Assembly: GCA_964389305.1 (NCBI GenBank) | Contig: CAYMEK010000021.1 | Span: 1 to 60,645 of the forward strand | Reading direction: 5' to 3' | Length of the DNA stretch: 60,645 nucleotides | Source of the DNA: CAYMEK01 sp964389305 | GTDB lineage: Bacteria > Spirochaetota > Spirochaetia > SZUA-6 > DRHE01 | Shown: positions 31,618 through 40,229 of the stretch, piece by piece | How positions within the stretch are numbered: position 1 is the first letter of the stretch | Layout of the letters: each line of letters starts with the position of its first letter | Translations under genes and position numbers: made by a program | The notes under the pieces: model-generated | What the model was told of the DNA's origin: nothing | The model's database searches: none | The model's input: only the letters and a program-made list of their open reading frames with translations

Positions 31618-32141
31618 TTCATCCTGGCCAGGTGCTGCATGATTTCGTCTTTGTGCAGATTCACATAGGCGCAGCTTGGAGTTGCACCGCAGTTTCTACA
31701 GGCCAGATCATAGGCGGAATTCAAAGTACGACATTCGGGACACGAGTAATGCTCGACCATTTCGACGTACCACTTTTCGTAGCCGGCTTCCTTGATGCGT
31801 TGCTGGGATTTCCACAGCTCGATCCGGTGCGGCATCTGGGCCTGAAATGTCTTCAAATCATCGCAGGGATACTCCGGGCATTGGCCACAGAATTCAATTC
31901 CCTTTTCAGCAGCGCATTTTGTCATCTTACAGTACTCACGACAGAAGAAATTGCGCTTTTCCGACCGGCAGCCGTGGCACTCCAATTCTTCCACCGGGCG
32001 CTGGAAAAGCCGGGACAGACCTGCCAGTCTTTGCTGGTCTTCTCGGCTGCCGATAAATACCGTGCAGGCGGGACAAAACAAGCCGCACACGGCGGCCAGC
32101 CGTTTATCTGGTAAACAAGGATTTTCCGCAGTTTCGGCCAT
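31614..32141 (-). CDS. DUF3795-type cysteine-rich protein
   Basis: A 175-residue protein starting at ATG 32141 (AGGGGG 6-7 nt upstream; a TTG two codons earlier is less likely). It has the DUF3795 pattern: AAVCGLFCPACTVF, ELECHGCRSE, CREYCKMTKCA, EFCGQCPEYPCDDL. It then carries an extra C-terminal zinc-ribbon-like pair, SCPECRTLN and CRNCGATPSC. Many cysteines point to metal binding; no reaction is known. It is coupled by a 4-nt overlap to the downstream YdjC-type lipoprotein gene. Confidence 0.85.
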   Translation of the reverse strand: MAETAENPCLPDKRLAAVCGLFCPACTVFIGSREDQQRLAGLSRLFQRPVEELECHGCRSEKRNFFCREYCKMTKCAAEKGIEFCGQCPEYPCDDLKTFQAQMPHRIELWKSQQRIKEAGYEKWYVEMVEHYSCPECRTLNSAYDLACRNCGATPSCAYVNLHKDEIMQHLARMK

Positions 32142-32314
32142 TGACAACCCCCTTTACTGAAAAGGTTTCGGATATCGGCTTGCTCCTGACAGTAGACTAA
32201 TCCACTTGCAGAGCCCTGTCGAGCCCGCTCTGGATATCGGCGAGGGGAGATTCCTATTTCTTGCCGGCGAAGCGGCCCGCTTCGTAGGGGCCAAGAACAA
32301 ACCTCAACCGGGCA

Positions 32315-32458
32315 TCATTGTTTGTTCAACACCGTGTCGTCGAGCTTCCCCCAGTCCCCTCCGTGCATATCGCCCTCGAAACCAATGGTCAGCTGGCCGG
32401 AAGAATCAACCGCGATATCCGCTATCGTCCATGAGGTGCTTCCGGGATCATTCCTCCG
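32315..32458 (-). pseudogene. Remnant of a carbohydrate-binding/glycosidase C-terminus
   Basis: In the gap between the outer-membrane protein stop (32473) and the DUF3795 gene, the minus strand encodes a coherent 47-residue stretch before a stop: SWTIADIAVDSSGQLTIGF, then GDMHGGDWGKLDDTVL. This resembles the closing beta-strands of carbohydrate-binding modules found on galactanases and similar enzymes. Upstream the frame runs into the outer-membrane protein gene in another frame and makes no sense, so this looks like the tail of a deleted gene. The rest of the 32142-32472 gap shows nothing else. Confidence 0.4.
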
Positions 32459-32472
32459 TTTCAGGATTCGAG

Positions 32473-33771
32473 CTAGAACAGACCGCCTATCGACACGCTG
32501 AAGGTGTAAGCTGGGGCGCCGGGCCCATGGACGTACTCCGTTTCGCCGTAGCCGATGCGCAAGCCGGTGCTCAAGGACAGGTAGTCGATCGGTCCCCAGG
32601 TGATACTCGGTATAATCAAACCCGATCCGTCGCTGAAGTTGGCCTGGTAGATCACCAGCAGAGTGAAGGGGGAATCCAGGAGCTCGAACCAGTTGACGCC
32701 TGCGGCCAGAAGATGGTGGCCCCCCATGAGGCCCTCCCCGTCGAAGAGGTACTGGGCGACTACGGTGAGGTCCCAATCGGGATTGATGTAGGCGAAGCCG
32801 GCCGTCCCGGAGAACAGGAGATCGTCTTCACCAGGGTCGAAGTCCGAGCCGGACTGCAGCACGGCCTCGGAGAAGAGCTGCAGCTCCCACAGTGGGCCGG
32901 TTAAGGTAAGCATGCCTTTGGGGGCAAGATCGGCCTGGTAGAAGCCGCCTATGCCCAGCTCGTAGTCTCCTGTCACCAGCTCCAGCTTGGGCGCCACGGC
33001 GATTTCCGAGGGCTTTGTGATGTCGTTGGCCACCAGGTACAGGTAGGCGTTGTGGGTGGCGAAGGGCAGGTGGGTCTTGAGCGCGATCGGCCCCTCCCGT
33101 TCCGCTTCCGGATCCTCCGGGTCGATGGACACCAGGCTGAGCACATCGGCGGGGCTGTAGAAATAGCCCACGCCCCACTGGACGGTCTGCTTTCCCGCCC
33201 GGAAGAACAGCAGGTCCCTGTACTGGAAATCCGCGAACAGCTCGAAGATGCCGCCGTCCCATTCGTAGGATTCGGAATCGAACTGATATTCATAGGCGGC
33301 TTTAACCTTGCCGAAGACCCGAAAGTCCCGCTCCGGCCGGGCGTCGAAGAACAGGTCCGCGGCCAGCTGTGTATTTAGAAAGGAATCTCCCTCGTAGAGC
33401 AGCATATTCCAGGAATCCGGGTAGCCGTCCCAGCGCACCCGGGTATCGAAGAGCAGCTCGAAGCTGCCTCCCCACTCCAGCCTCTCGGAAACCAGGAAAA
33501 CCTCCTCCGGAGAAGCCTCCTCCGGGGAGGCCTCTTCCGCAGGCGCTTCCTCCTCCTCCAGGACACCCTCCTCGAACGGCTCCGCCTCCTCCCCGTCTTC
33601 CTCCCCAGGCGCCTGCCCTCCGGCGCCGTCTTCGAGGACCTGCCCTTCGAACAGGTCGTCGAACCCCTCTTCCTGCTCCTGGGCGAGCACCGGGATGGCC
33701 GGCGCCAGAGAAATCAGAAGCACCAGAAACATCACGAATACCGGGCACTTCCCCGGGATGATCCGTCTCAT
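32473..33771 (-). CDS. Outer-membrane beta-barrel protein with acidic N-terminal region
   Basis: A 432-residue protein. Residues 1-30 form a signal peptide (cut after PVLA). Residues 31-95 are a low-complexity acidic stretch rich in Glu with repeats of PEEAS. From about residue 100 to the end the sequence alternates polar and aromatic residues as in barrel strands (RVFGKVKAAYEYQF, LFFRAGKQTVQWGVGYFYSP) and finishes with Phe, the outer-membrane insertion signal. Several strands resemble spirochaete outer-membrane proteins, but I cannot name a family. Translation may be coupled to a 19-codon upstream ORF whose stop overlaps its ATG. Confidence 0.78.
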   Translation of the reverse strand: MRRIIPGKCPVFVMFLVLLISLAPAIPVLAQEQEEGFDDLFEGQVLEDGAGGQAPGEEDGEEAEPFEEGVLEEEEAPAEEASPEEASPEEVFLVSERLEWGGSFELLFDTRVRWDGYPDSWNMLLYEGDSFLNTQLAADLFFDARPERDFRVFGKVKAAYEYQFDSESYEWDGGIFELFADFQYRDLLFFRAGKQTVQWGVGYFYSPADVLSLVSIDPEDPEAEREGPIALKTHLPFATHNAYLYLVANDITKPSEIAVAPKLELVTGDYELGIGGFYQADLAPKGMLTLTGPLWELQLFSEAVLQSGSDFDPGEDDLLFSGTAGFAYINPDWDLTVVAQYLFDGEGLMGGHHLLAAGVNWFELLDSPFTLLVIYQANFSDGSGLIIPSITWGPIDYLSLSTGLRIGYGETEYVHGPGAPAYTFSVSIGGLF

Positions 33772-33827
33772 GGCAGAAGCTGCTTTCCAAGTGCCTCGGT
33801 AGTTTTCTCCACCGTGGAGTCGCTCAT
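33768..33827 (-). CDS. Possible 19-residue leader ORF coupled to the outer-membrane protein
   Basis: ATG at 33827 has an AGAGGA site 8 nt upstream and encodes MSDSTVEKTTEALGKQLLP. Its TGA overlaps the ATG of the outer-membrane protein gene (ATGA), which itself has only a weak ribosome binding site. This arrangement suggests translational coupling. Confidence 0.35.
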   Translation of the reverse strand: MSDSTVEKTTEALGKQLLP

Positions 33828-34106
33828 GGCTTTGGTCCTCTGACGAAGTATTTACTTTAAGTTTTATACGAAAAGAGGCGTTGCTTCAAGGGAAGAGCGC
33901 AGGAAACGCCGGGAAACGCGCATAAGGCGTTAAAATCAGTGCCCCGTCAATCACGCCGAAGATTTGAAGGCCGGATTCTGGAGTTTTTCGACAGTAGGGC
34001 ACTCATGGTTGAATTGGTTAATGTGGGTAGCCGTCCAGCACGACCCGGCACTGGCTCGAGTCAAGGGTACAGCCGACCGGGCACCTGCACAACCGTGCCG
34101 CGCAGC
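33828..34106. other. Intergenic region upstream of the outer-membrane protein
   Basis: About 280 nt between the leader ORF and the ZIP transporter stop. It should contain the outer-membrane protein promoter; A/T-rich sequence around 33848-33875 is a possible location, but I see no clear -35/-10 pair and no gene. Confidence 0.4.
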
Positions 34107-34931
34107 TCAAATCCACACGGCGAGCACCGCCATGATGGCGAATCCCGCGGTGGCCAGTAGCCACTTCTGCCAGTTGTCACCGGGAAGCTCGAACTCGGTG
34201 CGGATTATGTCGAGGGTCGCGATGTACAGGAAGGTCCCGGCACCGACGGAATTGAAGATGGCCTCGAACAACAGGCGGCCGCCGGAGGAAACTAGCGCGT
34301 CCACCGCCGTGCCCGCCAGGATGCCCATGGGCGTCATGCTGGAGAAGAAGGCGGCCACAGGGATGGTTCGCCGCAGGGAAGCTCCGGCCCGGTGGTAGCT
34401 GACCCCGAGCGCGAAGCCCGCCATCGCCTTGTGGGCCATGATGGCGATGAATATGGCCAGCGCACTCGTCAGGGATCGCTGGGCCCCCAGTGCCACGCCC
34501 AGGATGATCGAGTGCACCGAGAGCACCAGCAGCAGGATGAAGGTATAGGGGTGCCGCTCGCCCGTGTGGGCGCGCGGCCCGATTTCGTGGCTAGCGCCTC
34601 TGGACCCGCAGTGTAGCGGCGATTCCCCCGGGTCTGGGTCGGCCACCAGCACAGCCTCGATAAGCAGGATCAGCAGGAAGCCAAGGCCGGCCAGCATGAA
34701 GGACAGGGGATAGTTAAAACCGGGGGCCAGCTCCCGAAATGCGCGGGCCCCGCCGCTCAGCAGGTGCACCAGCCCGGCCCCGCCGAGCACCCCACCCGCG
34801 AACGTGTCTCCCCACGCCATGAAGCGATCGCCGGAGGCGGCGCGCCTCAGGGCCGAGGGGAACATCACGCCGAATGCACCCATGGCGAAGACGGCAATGG
34901 AGAAGACCACCTTCAACCCGATCAGGCTCAT
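34107..34931 (-). CDS. ZIP-family metal transporter
   Basis: The start at 34931 (MSLIGLK) is set by a GAGGAGG site; the frame is open nine codons further. The 274-residue protein has about eight membrane segments. Segment IV/V carries the ZIP metal motifs LVLSVHSIILGVALG and IMAHKAMAGFALG (His and Glu/Asn-type ligands). The cytoplasmic loop between segments III and IV has His/Cys residues (HCGSRG..H). ZIP proteins import zinc, iron or other divalent metals. It is divergent from a hybrid sensor kinase gene 264 nt away. Confidence 0.87.
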   Translation of the reverse strand: MSLIGLKVVFSIAVFAMGAFGVMFPSALRRAASGDRFMAWGDTFAGGVLGGAGLVHLLSGGARAFRELAPGFNYPLSFMLAGLGFLLILLIEAVLVADPDPGESPLHCGSRGASHEIGPRAHTGERHPYTFILLLVLSVHSIILGVALGAQRSLTSALAIFIAIMAHKAMAGFALGVSYHRAGASLRRTIPVAAFFSSMTPMGILAGTAVDALVSSGGRLLFEAIFNSVGAGTFLYIATLDIIRTEFELPGDNWQKWLLATAGFAIMAVLAVWI

Positions 34932-35083
34932 ATGCGCCTCCTCGACCAGGGAACCCACGACCAGGCAGCCCCTGCTTAGCCAGACTTGGAGGATCCTGCA
35001 GCGCTGTCGATCATAGCCCTGTTTCTCCTCGTATTCAATGCGTCGAGGAGGGCGCCGGGGCGGGCCCTAGGCCAGCGGCGTCC

Positions 35084-35113
35084 TTGTACTACAGCGGAGC
35101 TTCGAGCTATGAT
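35084..35113 (+). promoter_or_regulatory. Candidate promoter of the hybrid kinase
   Basis: TTGTAC (35084-35089), 18-nt spacer, TATGAT (35108-35113), about 80 nt before the start codon. Confidence 0.45.
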
Positions 35114-35195
35114 GGCAAAAGGGCATGCGTGAACGCCGCAGCCGGTGTGAGAGGGCCGGAACCGCAGTGCCACCTTTATACCCTGGAGGGGGTCG

Positions 35196-37337
35196 ATGGC
35201 AGCAAAGCGAGGTACCAGGAAACCACGAGCCGAAGGACGGCCTCAGCCGATCTCGGCGCCGCCGGGGGGCGCGGCGGCGGCGGCGAGTTTAGCGGGATCC
35301 AAGAGGCGGGGCCGCTCGGGGAAAGGCGTAGATGCGGGAGCCAGCCATGCCCGCCCCGCGGAGACCGACGGGCTCGAGCGCCGCGTCGCGCAACGGACAG
35401 GCGAGCTGCTGCGGGCGAATCGGCGCTTGCAGGAAGAAAACGAGGAGTTCCTGCGCGCCGAGCAGTTGCTCCGGCTGGAACAGGCCCGACTGGATGCGCT
35501 GCTTCGTCTGAACAAGATGGAGGAGGCGTCCGTCAGCGACGCTGCCGGTTTCGTGTTGGAGGAGGGGATTGCGCTGACAGGGAGCAAGATCGGATTCGTA
35601 GGGTTCCTGAACGAGGACGAGTCCATCTACACGCTCCATACCATGTCGAAAGACGTCGTGAAGGAGTGCAAGGTGACCGGCCTGCCGATGCACTGGCCGG
35701 TTGCCGAAGCCGGCGTCTGGGCCGACGCCGTCAGACAGCGCAGGACCATATTCGTGAACGATTACAGCCATCTAGGTGTGAAGAAGAAGGGCCTACCCCC
35801 GGGCCATCCCACGCTGGAAAGATTCATGGTGGTGCCTTTCTTCGAGGGCAAGAAGATCGTGGCCGTTGTAGGGGTCGGCAACAAGGCTTCGGACTATGAC
35901 AGCTCCGATGAACGACAGATGGTCCTGCTCATGGGCGGGATGTGGAGCCACGTGCAGAGGAATCTGGCCAGGGAAGCCCTCCAGAAGGCATATGACCAGC
36001 TCGAGCGGAAGGTGGAGGAGCGTACCGCCCAGCTTGCAGCATCGAATGCGGCGCTTCAGAAGGAAATAGGCGAGCGGAGGCGGGCCGAGGAAGCGCTGCG
36101 GAAGAGCAACGACGAGCTGGAACAGCGTGTGACCGAAAGAACGGCCAGGCTGTCGCAGACTGTCGAGACGCTGCGCGAGGAAGTGGCTCGCCGCATCCAG
36201 GCCGAGGAGGTCCTGCGGAAGCGCTCGCAGCAGCTGCGCGTTCTATCCTCGGAGCTGACGCTGGCGGAACAGCGCGAGCGCCGGCGTCTGGCGCTGGTGC
36301 TCCACGACGGTCTGCAGCAGCTTCTGGTGGGGGCTCGACTTCGTCTAGTGTTGTTGGAGCGACAGAGTTCTAGCGAAATCTGCAGCAGCGCGGCAGCCCA
36401 GATCACCGAACTCCTGGGCGAGGCCATCGAGACCTCCCGTTCTTTGAGCGCTGAGCTCAGCCCCCCGATCCTGCGCGAGGCTGGGTTGGTACCCGCCCTG
36501 GAGTGGCTTGCGCGATGGATGCAGGAGAAACAGGGACTGAAGGTGGAGCTCGAGCTCCGGGAGCCGAGCGAGGCAATAGGGGAGGAGGTGGCGGTGCTTG
36601 TTTTCCAGTCCACCCGTGAGCTTTTGTTCAATGTCGTGAAGCATGCTGGCGCGGGCTCGGCTCGGCTGCGATTGGCCGAGCATGAGGGCTACCTGCGCAT
36701 TACGGTCGCCGACGAGGGGTGCGGGTTCGACCCCAGTCGGCTCCGTGCGGAAGGCGGCACGGCCGGTGGCCTGGGTTTGTTCAACATCGCAGAGCGCCTG
36801 GACCTCCTGGGCGGGCGGATGGAGATCGACAGCGCCCCGGGTCGGGGCAGCCGGTTCATGCTGATCGTCCCAGCCCTTCCGCCGGAGAGGCAGGAAGCGC
36901 CGGGCGACCGTGAGGAACTGGCTTCTGCAGTCACCCCGTCTGGGGGTGTCCCCACCCGTGAGGGCCAGATCCGCATCCTTCTGGTGGACGACCACGCCAT
37001 AGTGCGCCAGGGGCTGGCAGCGATTCTCGACGAGGAGCACGACATGGCCGTGGTTGGTGAAGCCGCGGATGGCGAGTCAGCCATGGCTCTCGTCCGCCAG
37101 CTCCGGCCGGAGGTGGTGCTCATGGACATGTCCATGCCGGGCATGAGCGGAATAGAGACCACGCGCGCCATTCACGCCGAGTTTCCCGAGGTTCAGACGA
37201 TAGGCCTGTCGATGCTGGACGAGGCTGAGCAGGCCGAGGCGATGCGCCAGGCCGGCGCTGCGGGCTACCTGAGCAAGGCCGGCCCCGCCGAAGCGCTGCT
37301 GGCCGCCATCCGGGCGTTGCCTCACCGGGACCGTTGA
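35196..37337 (+). CDS. GAF-domain NarL-type hybrid histidine kinase with C-terminal receiver
   Basis: A 713-residue soluble protein with no membrane segment; GGAGGGGG precedes the ATG. A basic/Ala-rich leader is followed by a GAF-type sensor domain (about residues 105-260, GSKIGFVGFLNEDESIY, VVPFFEGKKIVAVVGVGNK). A long coiled coil with repeated EERTAQL/TERTARL units follows (about 265-345). The HisKA_3 dimerisation domain holds His370 (ALVLHDGLQQLL), and the ATPase domain shows ADEGCGFDP and GGLGLFNIAERL. A receiver domain with Asp644 (LMDMSMPGMSG) ends the protein without a DNA-binding domain. It must signal through a partner regulator elsewhere, or its receiver modulates the kinase. Signal unknown. 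Confidence 0.9.
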   Translation: MAAKRGTRKPRAEGRPQPISAPPGGAAAAASLAGSKRRGRSGKGVDAGASHARPAETDGLERRVAQRTGELLRANRRLQEENEEFLRAEQLLRLEQARLDALLRLNKMEEASVSDAAGFVLEEGIALTGSKIGFVGFLNEDESIYTLHTMSKDVVKECKVTGLPMHWPVAEAGVWADAVRQRRTIFVNDYSHLGVKKKGLPPGHPTLERFMVVPFFEGKKIVAVVGVGNKASDYDSSDERQMVLLMGGMWSHVQRNLAREALQKAYDQLERKVEERTAQLAASNAALQKEIGERRRAEEALRKSNDELEQRVTERTARLSQTVETLREEVARRIQAEEVLRKRSQQLRVLSSELTLAEQRERRRLALVLHDGLQQLLVGARLRLVLLERQSSSEICSSAAAQITELLGEAIETSRSLSAELSPPILREAGLVPALEWLARWMQEKQGLKVELELREPSEAIGEEVAVLVFQSTRELLFNVVKHAGAGSARLRLAEHEGYLRITVADEGCGFDPSRLRAEGGTAGGLGLFNIAERLDLLGGRMEIDSAPGRGSRFMLIVPALPPERQEAPGDREELASAVTPSGGVPTREGQIRILLVDDHAIVRQGLAAILDEEHDMAVVGEAADGESAMALVRQLRPEVVLMDMSMPGMSGIETTRAIHAEFPEVQTIGLSMLDEAEQAEAMRQAGAAGYLSKAGPAEALLAAIRALPHRDR

Positions 37338-37363
37338 ACGCGGGAGGGGGTGTGCCTTCTCGC

Positions 37364-37840
37364 TCAGGTGAGCTTCTTCAGCAGGCGTGCCGTCCTGGCC
37401 CCCAGCTCCCGGCAGCTCTCGGCGGCCCGCCTATCCGGCGCCCCCACGGCCACGGGCCCGTAGTGGTCCCCCGAGCAGTTGCCCTGCACCACCATGCCGT
37501 GGATCAGCAGGGCCTTCAGAATGTCCAGGACGGTGGTCTCGTTCCCACCCGCAAGATTGCCGGAGGAGCAGAAGGCGGCTCCGACCTTGCCTTCTAGCCT
37601 GCCATGGTACTTCACGCTCTCGTCGAGCAGCTTCTTGACCGGCCAGGCCATGGTGCCGTAGTAGGTGGGGGAGCCGAGGAGTAGCCCGTCGTAGGCCAAC
37701 AGCTCGTCGACGGAGACCTCCTCCACCGACCTGAGATCCACCTCGACCCCGCCCTCCCCCCGGAGGGCTTCGGCGACGAACTCTGCCATCTTTCTGGTGT
37801 TTCCGGATCGGGAGTAGTAGGCAACCAGCGCCTTGGGCAT
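37364..37840 (-). CDS. Flavodoxin-family protein (WrbA-like)
   Basis: A 158-residue single flavodoxin domain: KALVAYYSRSGNTRKMAEFV is the FMN phosphate loop, LLGSPTYYGTMAWPVKKLLDE the second FMN loop, and AAFCSSGNLAGGNETT the third. It is probably a cytosolic electron carrier or quinone reductase. It lies 86 nt downstream of hemL on the same strand. Flavodoxins can feed electrons to radical SAM enzymes, so a service role for AhbC/AhbD is possible but only inferred from position. Confidence 0.88.
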   Translation of the reverse strand: MPKALVAYYSRSGNTRKMAEFVAEALRGEGGVEVDLRSVEEVSVDELLAYDGLLLGSPTYYGTMAWPVKKLLDESVKYHGRLEGKVGAAFCSSGNLAGGNETTVLDILKALLIHGMVVQGNCSGDHYGPVAVGAPDRRAAESCRELGARTARLLKKLT

Positions 37841-37926
37841 CTCGGCCTCCTCTGGCGGCGTAATTGTTGGAGTGCCCCCATTATAGCGCAGCCGGGCTCA
37901 CGTGCTAGGAGCTATCTGCCTCTCCG

Positions 37927-39216
37927 CTACGATTCGCGCAGCCGGCGAAGACTGTTGTAGCCCGCCTCCAGGGTTTTTTCGATGTCCTGTTCGTCATGGG
38001 CAGCGGATACGAAGGAAGCCTCGAAGGCAGAAGGGGCCAGGTAGATGCCCTGCTCGAGCATGCTGCGAAAGTAGATCTTGAACGCTTCGATGTCACAGCC
38101 CGCGGCGCTGGTGAAATCCGTGACCTCCCGGTCTGCGAAAAAAAGGCTCATCATCGAGCCGACCCGGTTGACCTTGTAGGGAAGCCCTAGTTTCTCGAGG
38201 TTCGCGGTTAGGCCCTGCTCCAGCAGGGAGGACAGATGTTCGAGCCGTTCGTGGATGTTTTGCTCCTCGAGGATCTTTACCGTCTCGAAGCCGATAGCCA
38301 TGGCCAGGGGATTCCCCGAAAGCGTACCCGCCTGGTAGACCGGACCGAGCGGAGCCAGCTGTTCCATGATTTCCCTCCTGCCCCCGAATGCCCCTACCGG
38401 AAGTCCTCCGCCGATGATCTTTCCCAGACAGGTGAGATCCGGCCGTATTCCGTATAGCTGCTGGGCTCCTCCCAGAGATACCCGGAAGCCGGTGATGACC
38501 TCGTCGAAGATCAGCAGCGCTCCCTCCTCAGTGGTAAGTTTCCGGAGTCCGGAGAGAAATCCTTCAGCCGGAGGGATGACCCCCGCATTCCCCATAACAG
38601 GCTCGAGAATCACCGCCGCCACCTGACCGCGGTTTTCGGCAAGCAGCGCCTGTACCGAATCGAGGTCATTGAAGCGGGCGACAAGAGTGTCCCGGGCGGT
38701 ACTGTCGGTGATGCCGGGACTGCCCGGTATGCCGAGAGTAAGAACACCGGAACCGGCCTTGATCAGAAAGCTGTCGCCGTGCCCGTGGTAACAGCCTTCG
38801 AATTTGATGATCTTGCTCCTGCCCGTGTACCCCCGGGCCAGGCGTACTGCGCTCATCGTCGCTTCCGTGCCCGAGTTCACCATCCGGATCATATCGACGG
38901 AGGGGTACAGGCGGGTGATCAGCTCGGCGAAGCGGACTTCGATCTCCGTGTTCGCTCCGAAGCTGGTACCCCGAGCCGCCGTCGCCTCTAAGGCTGCCAG
39001 CAGGCGGGGATCGGCGTGCCCGAGGATCAGCGGGCCCCACGAGCACACGTAGTCGATGTATTGCCTTCCGTCGGCGTCGTAGATTTTGGAGCCCCTGCCT
39101 GCGCTGATATACAGCGGTTCCATGTCCACCGAGCCGAAGGCCCGCACCGGACTGTTGACTCCTCCCGGGATTACCCGCCGGGCTTCCCGATAGAGAGCTT
39201 TCGATCTCTCGTTCAT
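37927..39216 (-). CDS. hemL: Glutamate-1-semialdehyde 2,1-aminomutase
   Basis: The start at 39216 (MNERSKALYREA) overlaps the stop of the preceding gene by 4 nt; the open frame extends further but into that gene. The 429-residue PLP enzyme shows all landmarks: VIPGGVNSPVRAFG, YIDYVCSWGPLILGH, LLIFDEVITGFRV, the PLP lysine in CLGKIIGGGLPVGAFGG, and QAGTLSGNPLAMAIG. It converts glutamate-1-semialdehyde into 5-aminolevulinate, the second step of the C5 pathway, in the cytosol. It is the last gene of the 11-gene heme operon. Confidence 0.97.
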   Translation of the reverse strand: MNERSKALYREARRVIPGGVNSPVRAFGSVDMEPLYISAGRGSKIYDADGRQYIDYVCSWGPLILGHADPRLLAALEATAARGTSFGANTEIEVRFAELITRLYPSVDMIRMVNSGTEATMSAVRLARGYTGRSKIIKFEGCYHGHGDSFLIKAGSGVLTLGIPGSPGITDSTARDTLVARFNDLDSVQALLAENRGQVAAVILEPVMGNAGVIPPAEGFLSGLRKLTTEEGALLIFDEVITGFRVSLGGAQQLYGIRPDLTCLGKIIGGGLPVGAFGGRREIMEQLAPLGPVYQAGTLSGNPLAMAIGFETVKILEEQNIHERLEHLSSLLEQGLTANLEKLGLPYKVNRVGSMMSLFFADREVTDFTSAAGCDIEAFKIYFRSMLEQGIYLAPSAFEASFVSAAHDEQDIEKTLEAGYNSLRRLRES

Positions 39217-40229
39217 CTTGTCTCTCCAAAATACTTGATACGCTGTTTTTTGAGTTCCCTGATGCTGTACAGAAGCTGATGGTCCCTGCAGCCCACGGCC
39301 CGGGAAATGCTCTCCACCAGGGCAGTGCACTTCTGCCGCGTGCGGGCATGTACCATGGCATACAGCGAGTAGGGCCACTCCTGGTGGGTTTTTCTCTGGT
39401 AGCAGTGAGACACTTCGGCGAAGGAAGCCGCCTCTCTGCCCGCCTCCTCGATACGGGAATCCGGAATCCGGAACACCGCCATCCCGTTGGCCGTGAAGCC
39501 GACCCGCCGGTGCCGGAGCACAGCCGCGACTCTGCGGATCACCCCCCGGCGCTTCAATTCGCTCACCGTGTCTAATACCCGTTGCTCATCGACCTCGAGA
39601 GCGGATGAGATTGTCTTCCACGGCTGCGCTTCCAACGGCAGCGGATTCTCGAGCCGGGACAAAACGGCCCGTTCAAAATCGCTCAGGAGCGGCGGCTGGG
39701 CCTGCCCCATCGACGACACGGAGTCTGCGGATTCTCCGAATCCCCCACCGCTGCGCTCCGGAAGGTCGGTCTCGCTATCCGGTTGCATCCGCAGGTGCAC
39801 ACGGAGCTTGAAGGTGCGAATAGCAGGCAGGATCATTGTCTTTTCCGCGCCCGCGAGCCCTTCAACGGTCTGAGCGAAGTCGCGCTCCCTCGCCAGACTC
39901 AGGGTAAACCAGATGTTGAAGGGATGATCGCGCAGGTAGTTATGGCTGACCCCCGGATGGCTGTTGATCCGTTCGACAACCGGCTCGATTTGTTCTTTCG
40001 ACACGCTGAGAGCAACCAATGTGCTCTTGAAGCCCACCTTGCCGCCGTCGAGCAGAGACGAGATCTCGCGGATTAGTCCCTCTGAGAGCATCTGCCGGGT
40101 CGCCTGTATGGTTTCAGCTTCCGACAGACCGCAGCGCCCGCCGATTTCGGCAAACGGATGCGGCGACAGCGGAAGGTCGTTCTGCAGCTCTTCGAGGAGC
40201 CTGTTCCTGGGCTCGCCGGTTTCTCTCAC
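39213..40229 (-). CDS. ahbAB: Siroheme decarboxylase, AhbA-AhbB fusion
   Basis: The start is GTG at 40229, which overlaps the TGA of ahbD (GTGA); the frame is open upstream but only as an antisense-like extension within ahbD. The 338 residues contain two Lrp/AsnC-like halves. The first (about 5-155) has HPFAEIGGRCGLSE and SHPGVSHNYLRDHPFNIWFT; the second (about 180-338) has SDFERAVLSRLENPLP, VSHCYQRKTHQEWPYSLYAM and a QLLYSIRELKK end. AhbA and AhbB are normally separate partners that decarboxylate siroheme to 12,18-didecarboxysiroheme; fusions are known from related NirDL proteins. They are enzymes, not regulators, despite the fold. Confidence 0.9.
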   Translation of the reverse strand: MRETGEPRNRLLEELQNDLPLSPHPFAEIGGRCGLSEAETIQATRQMLSEGLIREISSLLDGGKVGFKSTLVALSVSKEQIEPVVERINSHPGVSHNYLRDHPFNIWFTLSLARERDFAQTVEGLAGAEKTMILPAIRTFKLRVHLRMQPDSETDLPERSGGGFGESADSVSSMGQAQPPLLSDFERAVLSRLENPLPLEAQPWKTISSALEVDEQRVLDTVSELKRRGVIRRVAAVLRHRRVGFTANGMAVFRIPDSRIEEAGREAASFAEVSHCYQRKTHQEWPYSLYAMVHARTRQKCTALVESISRAVGCRDHQLLYSIRELKKQRIKYFGETR

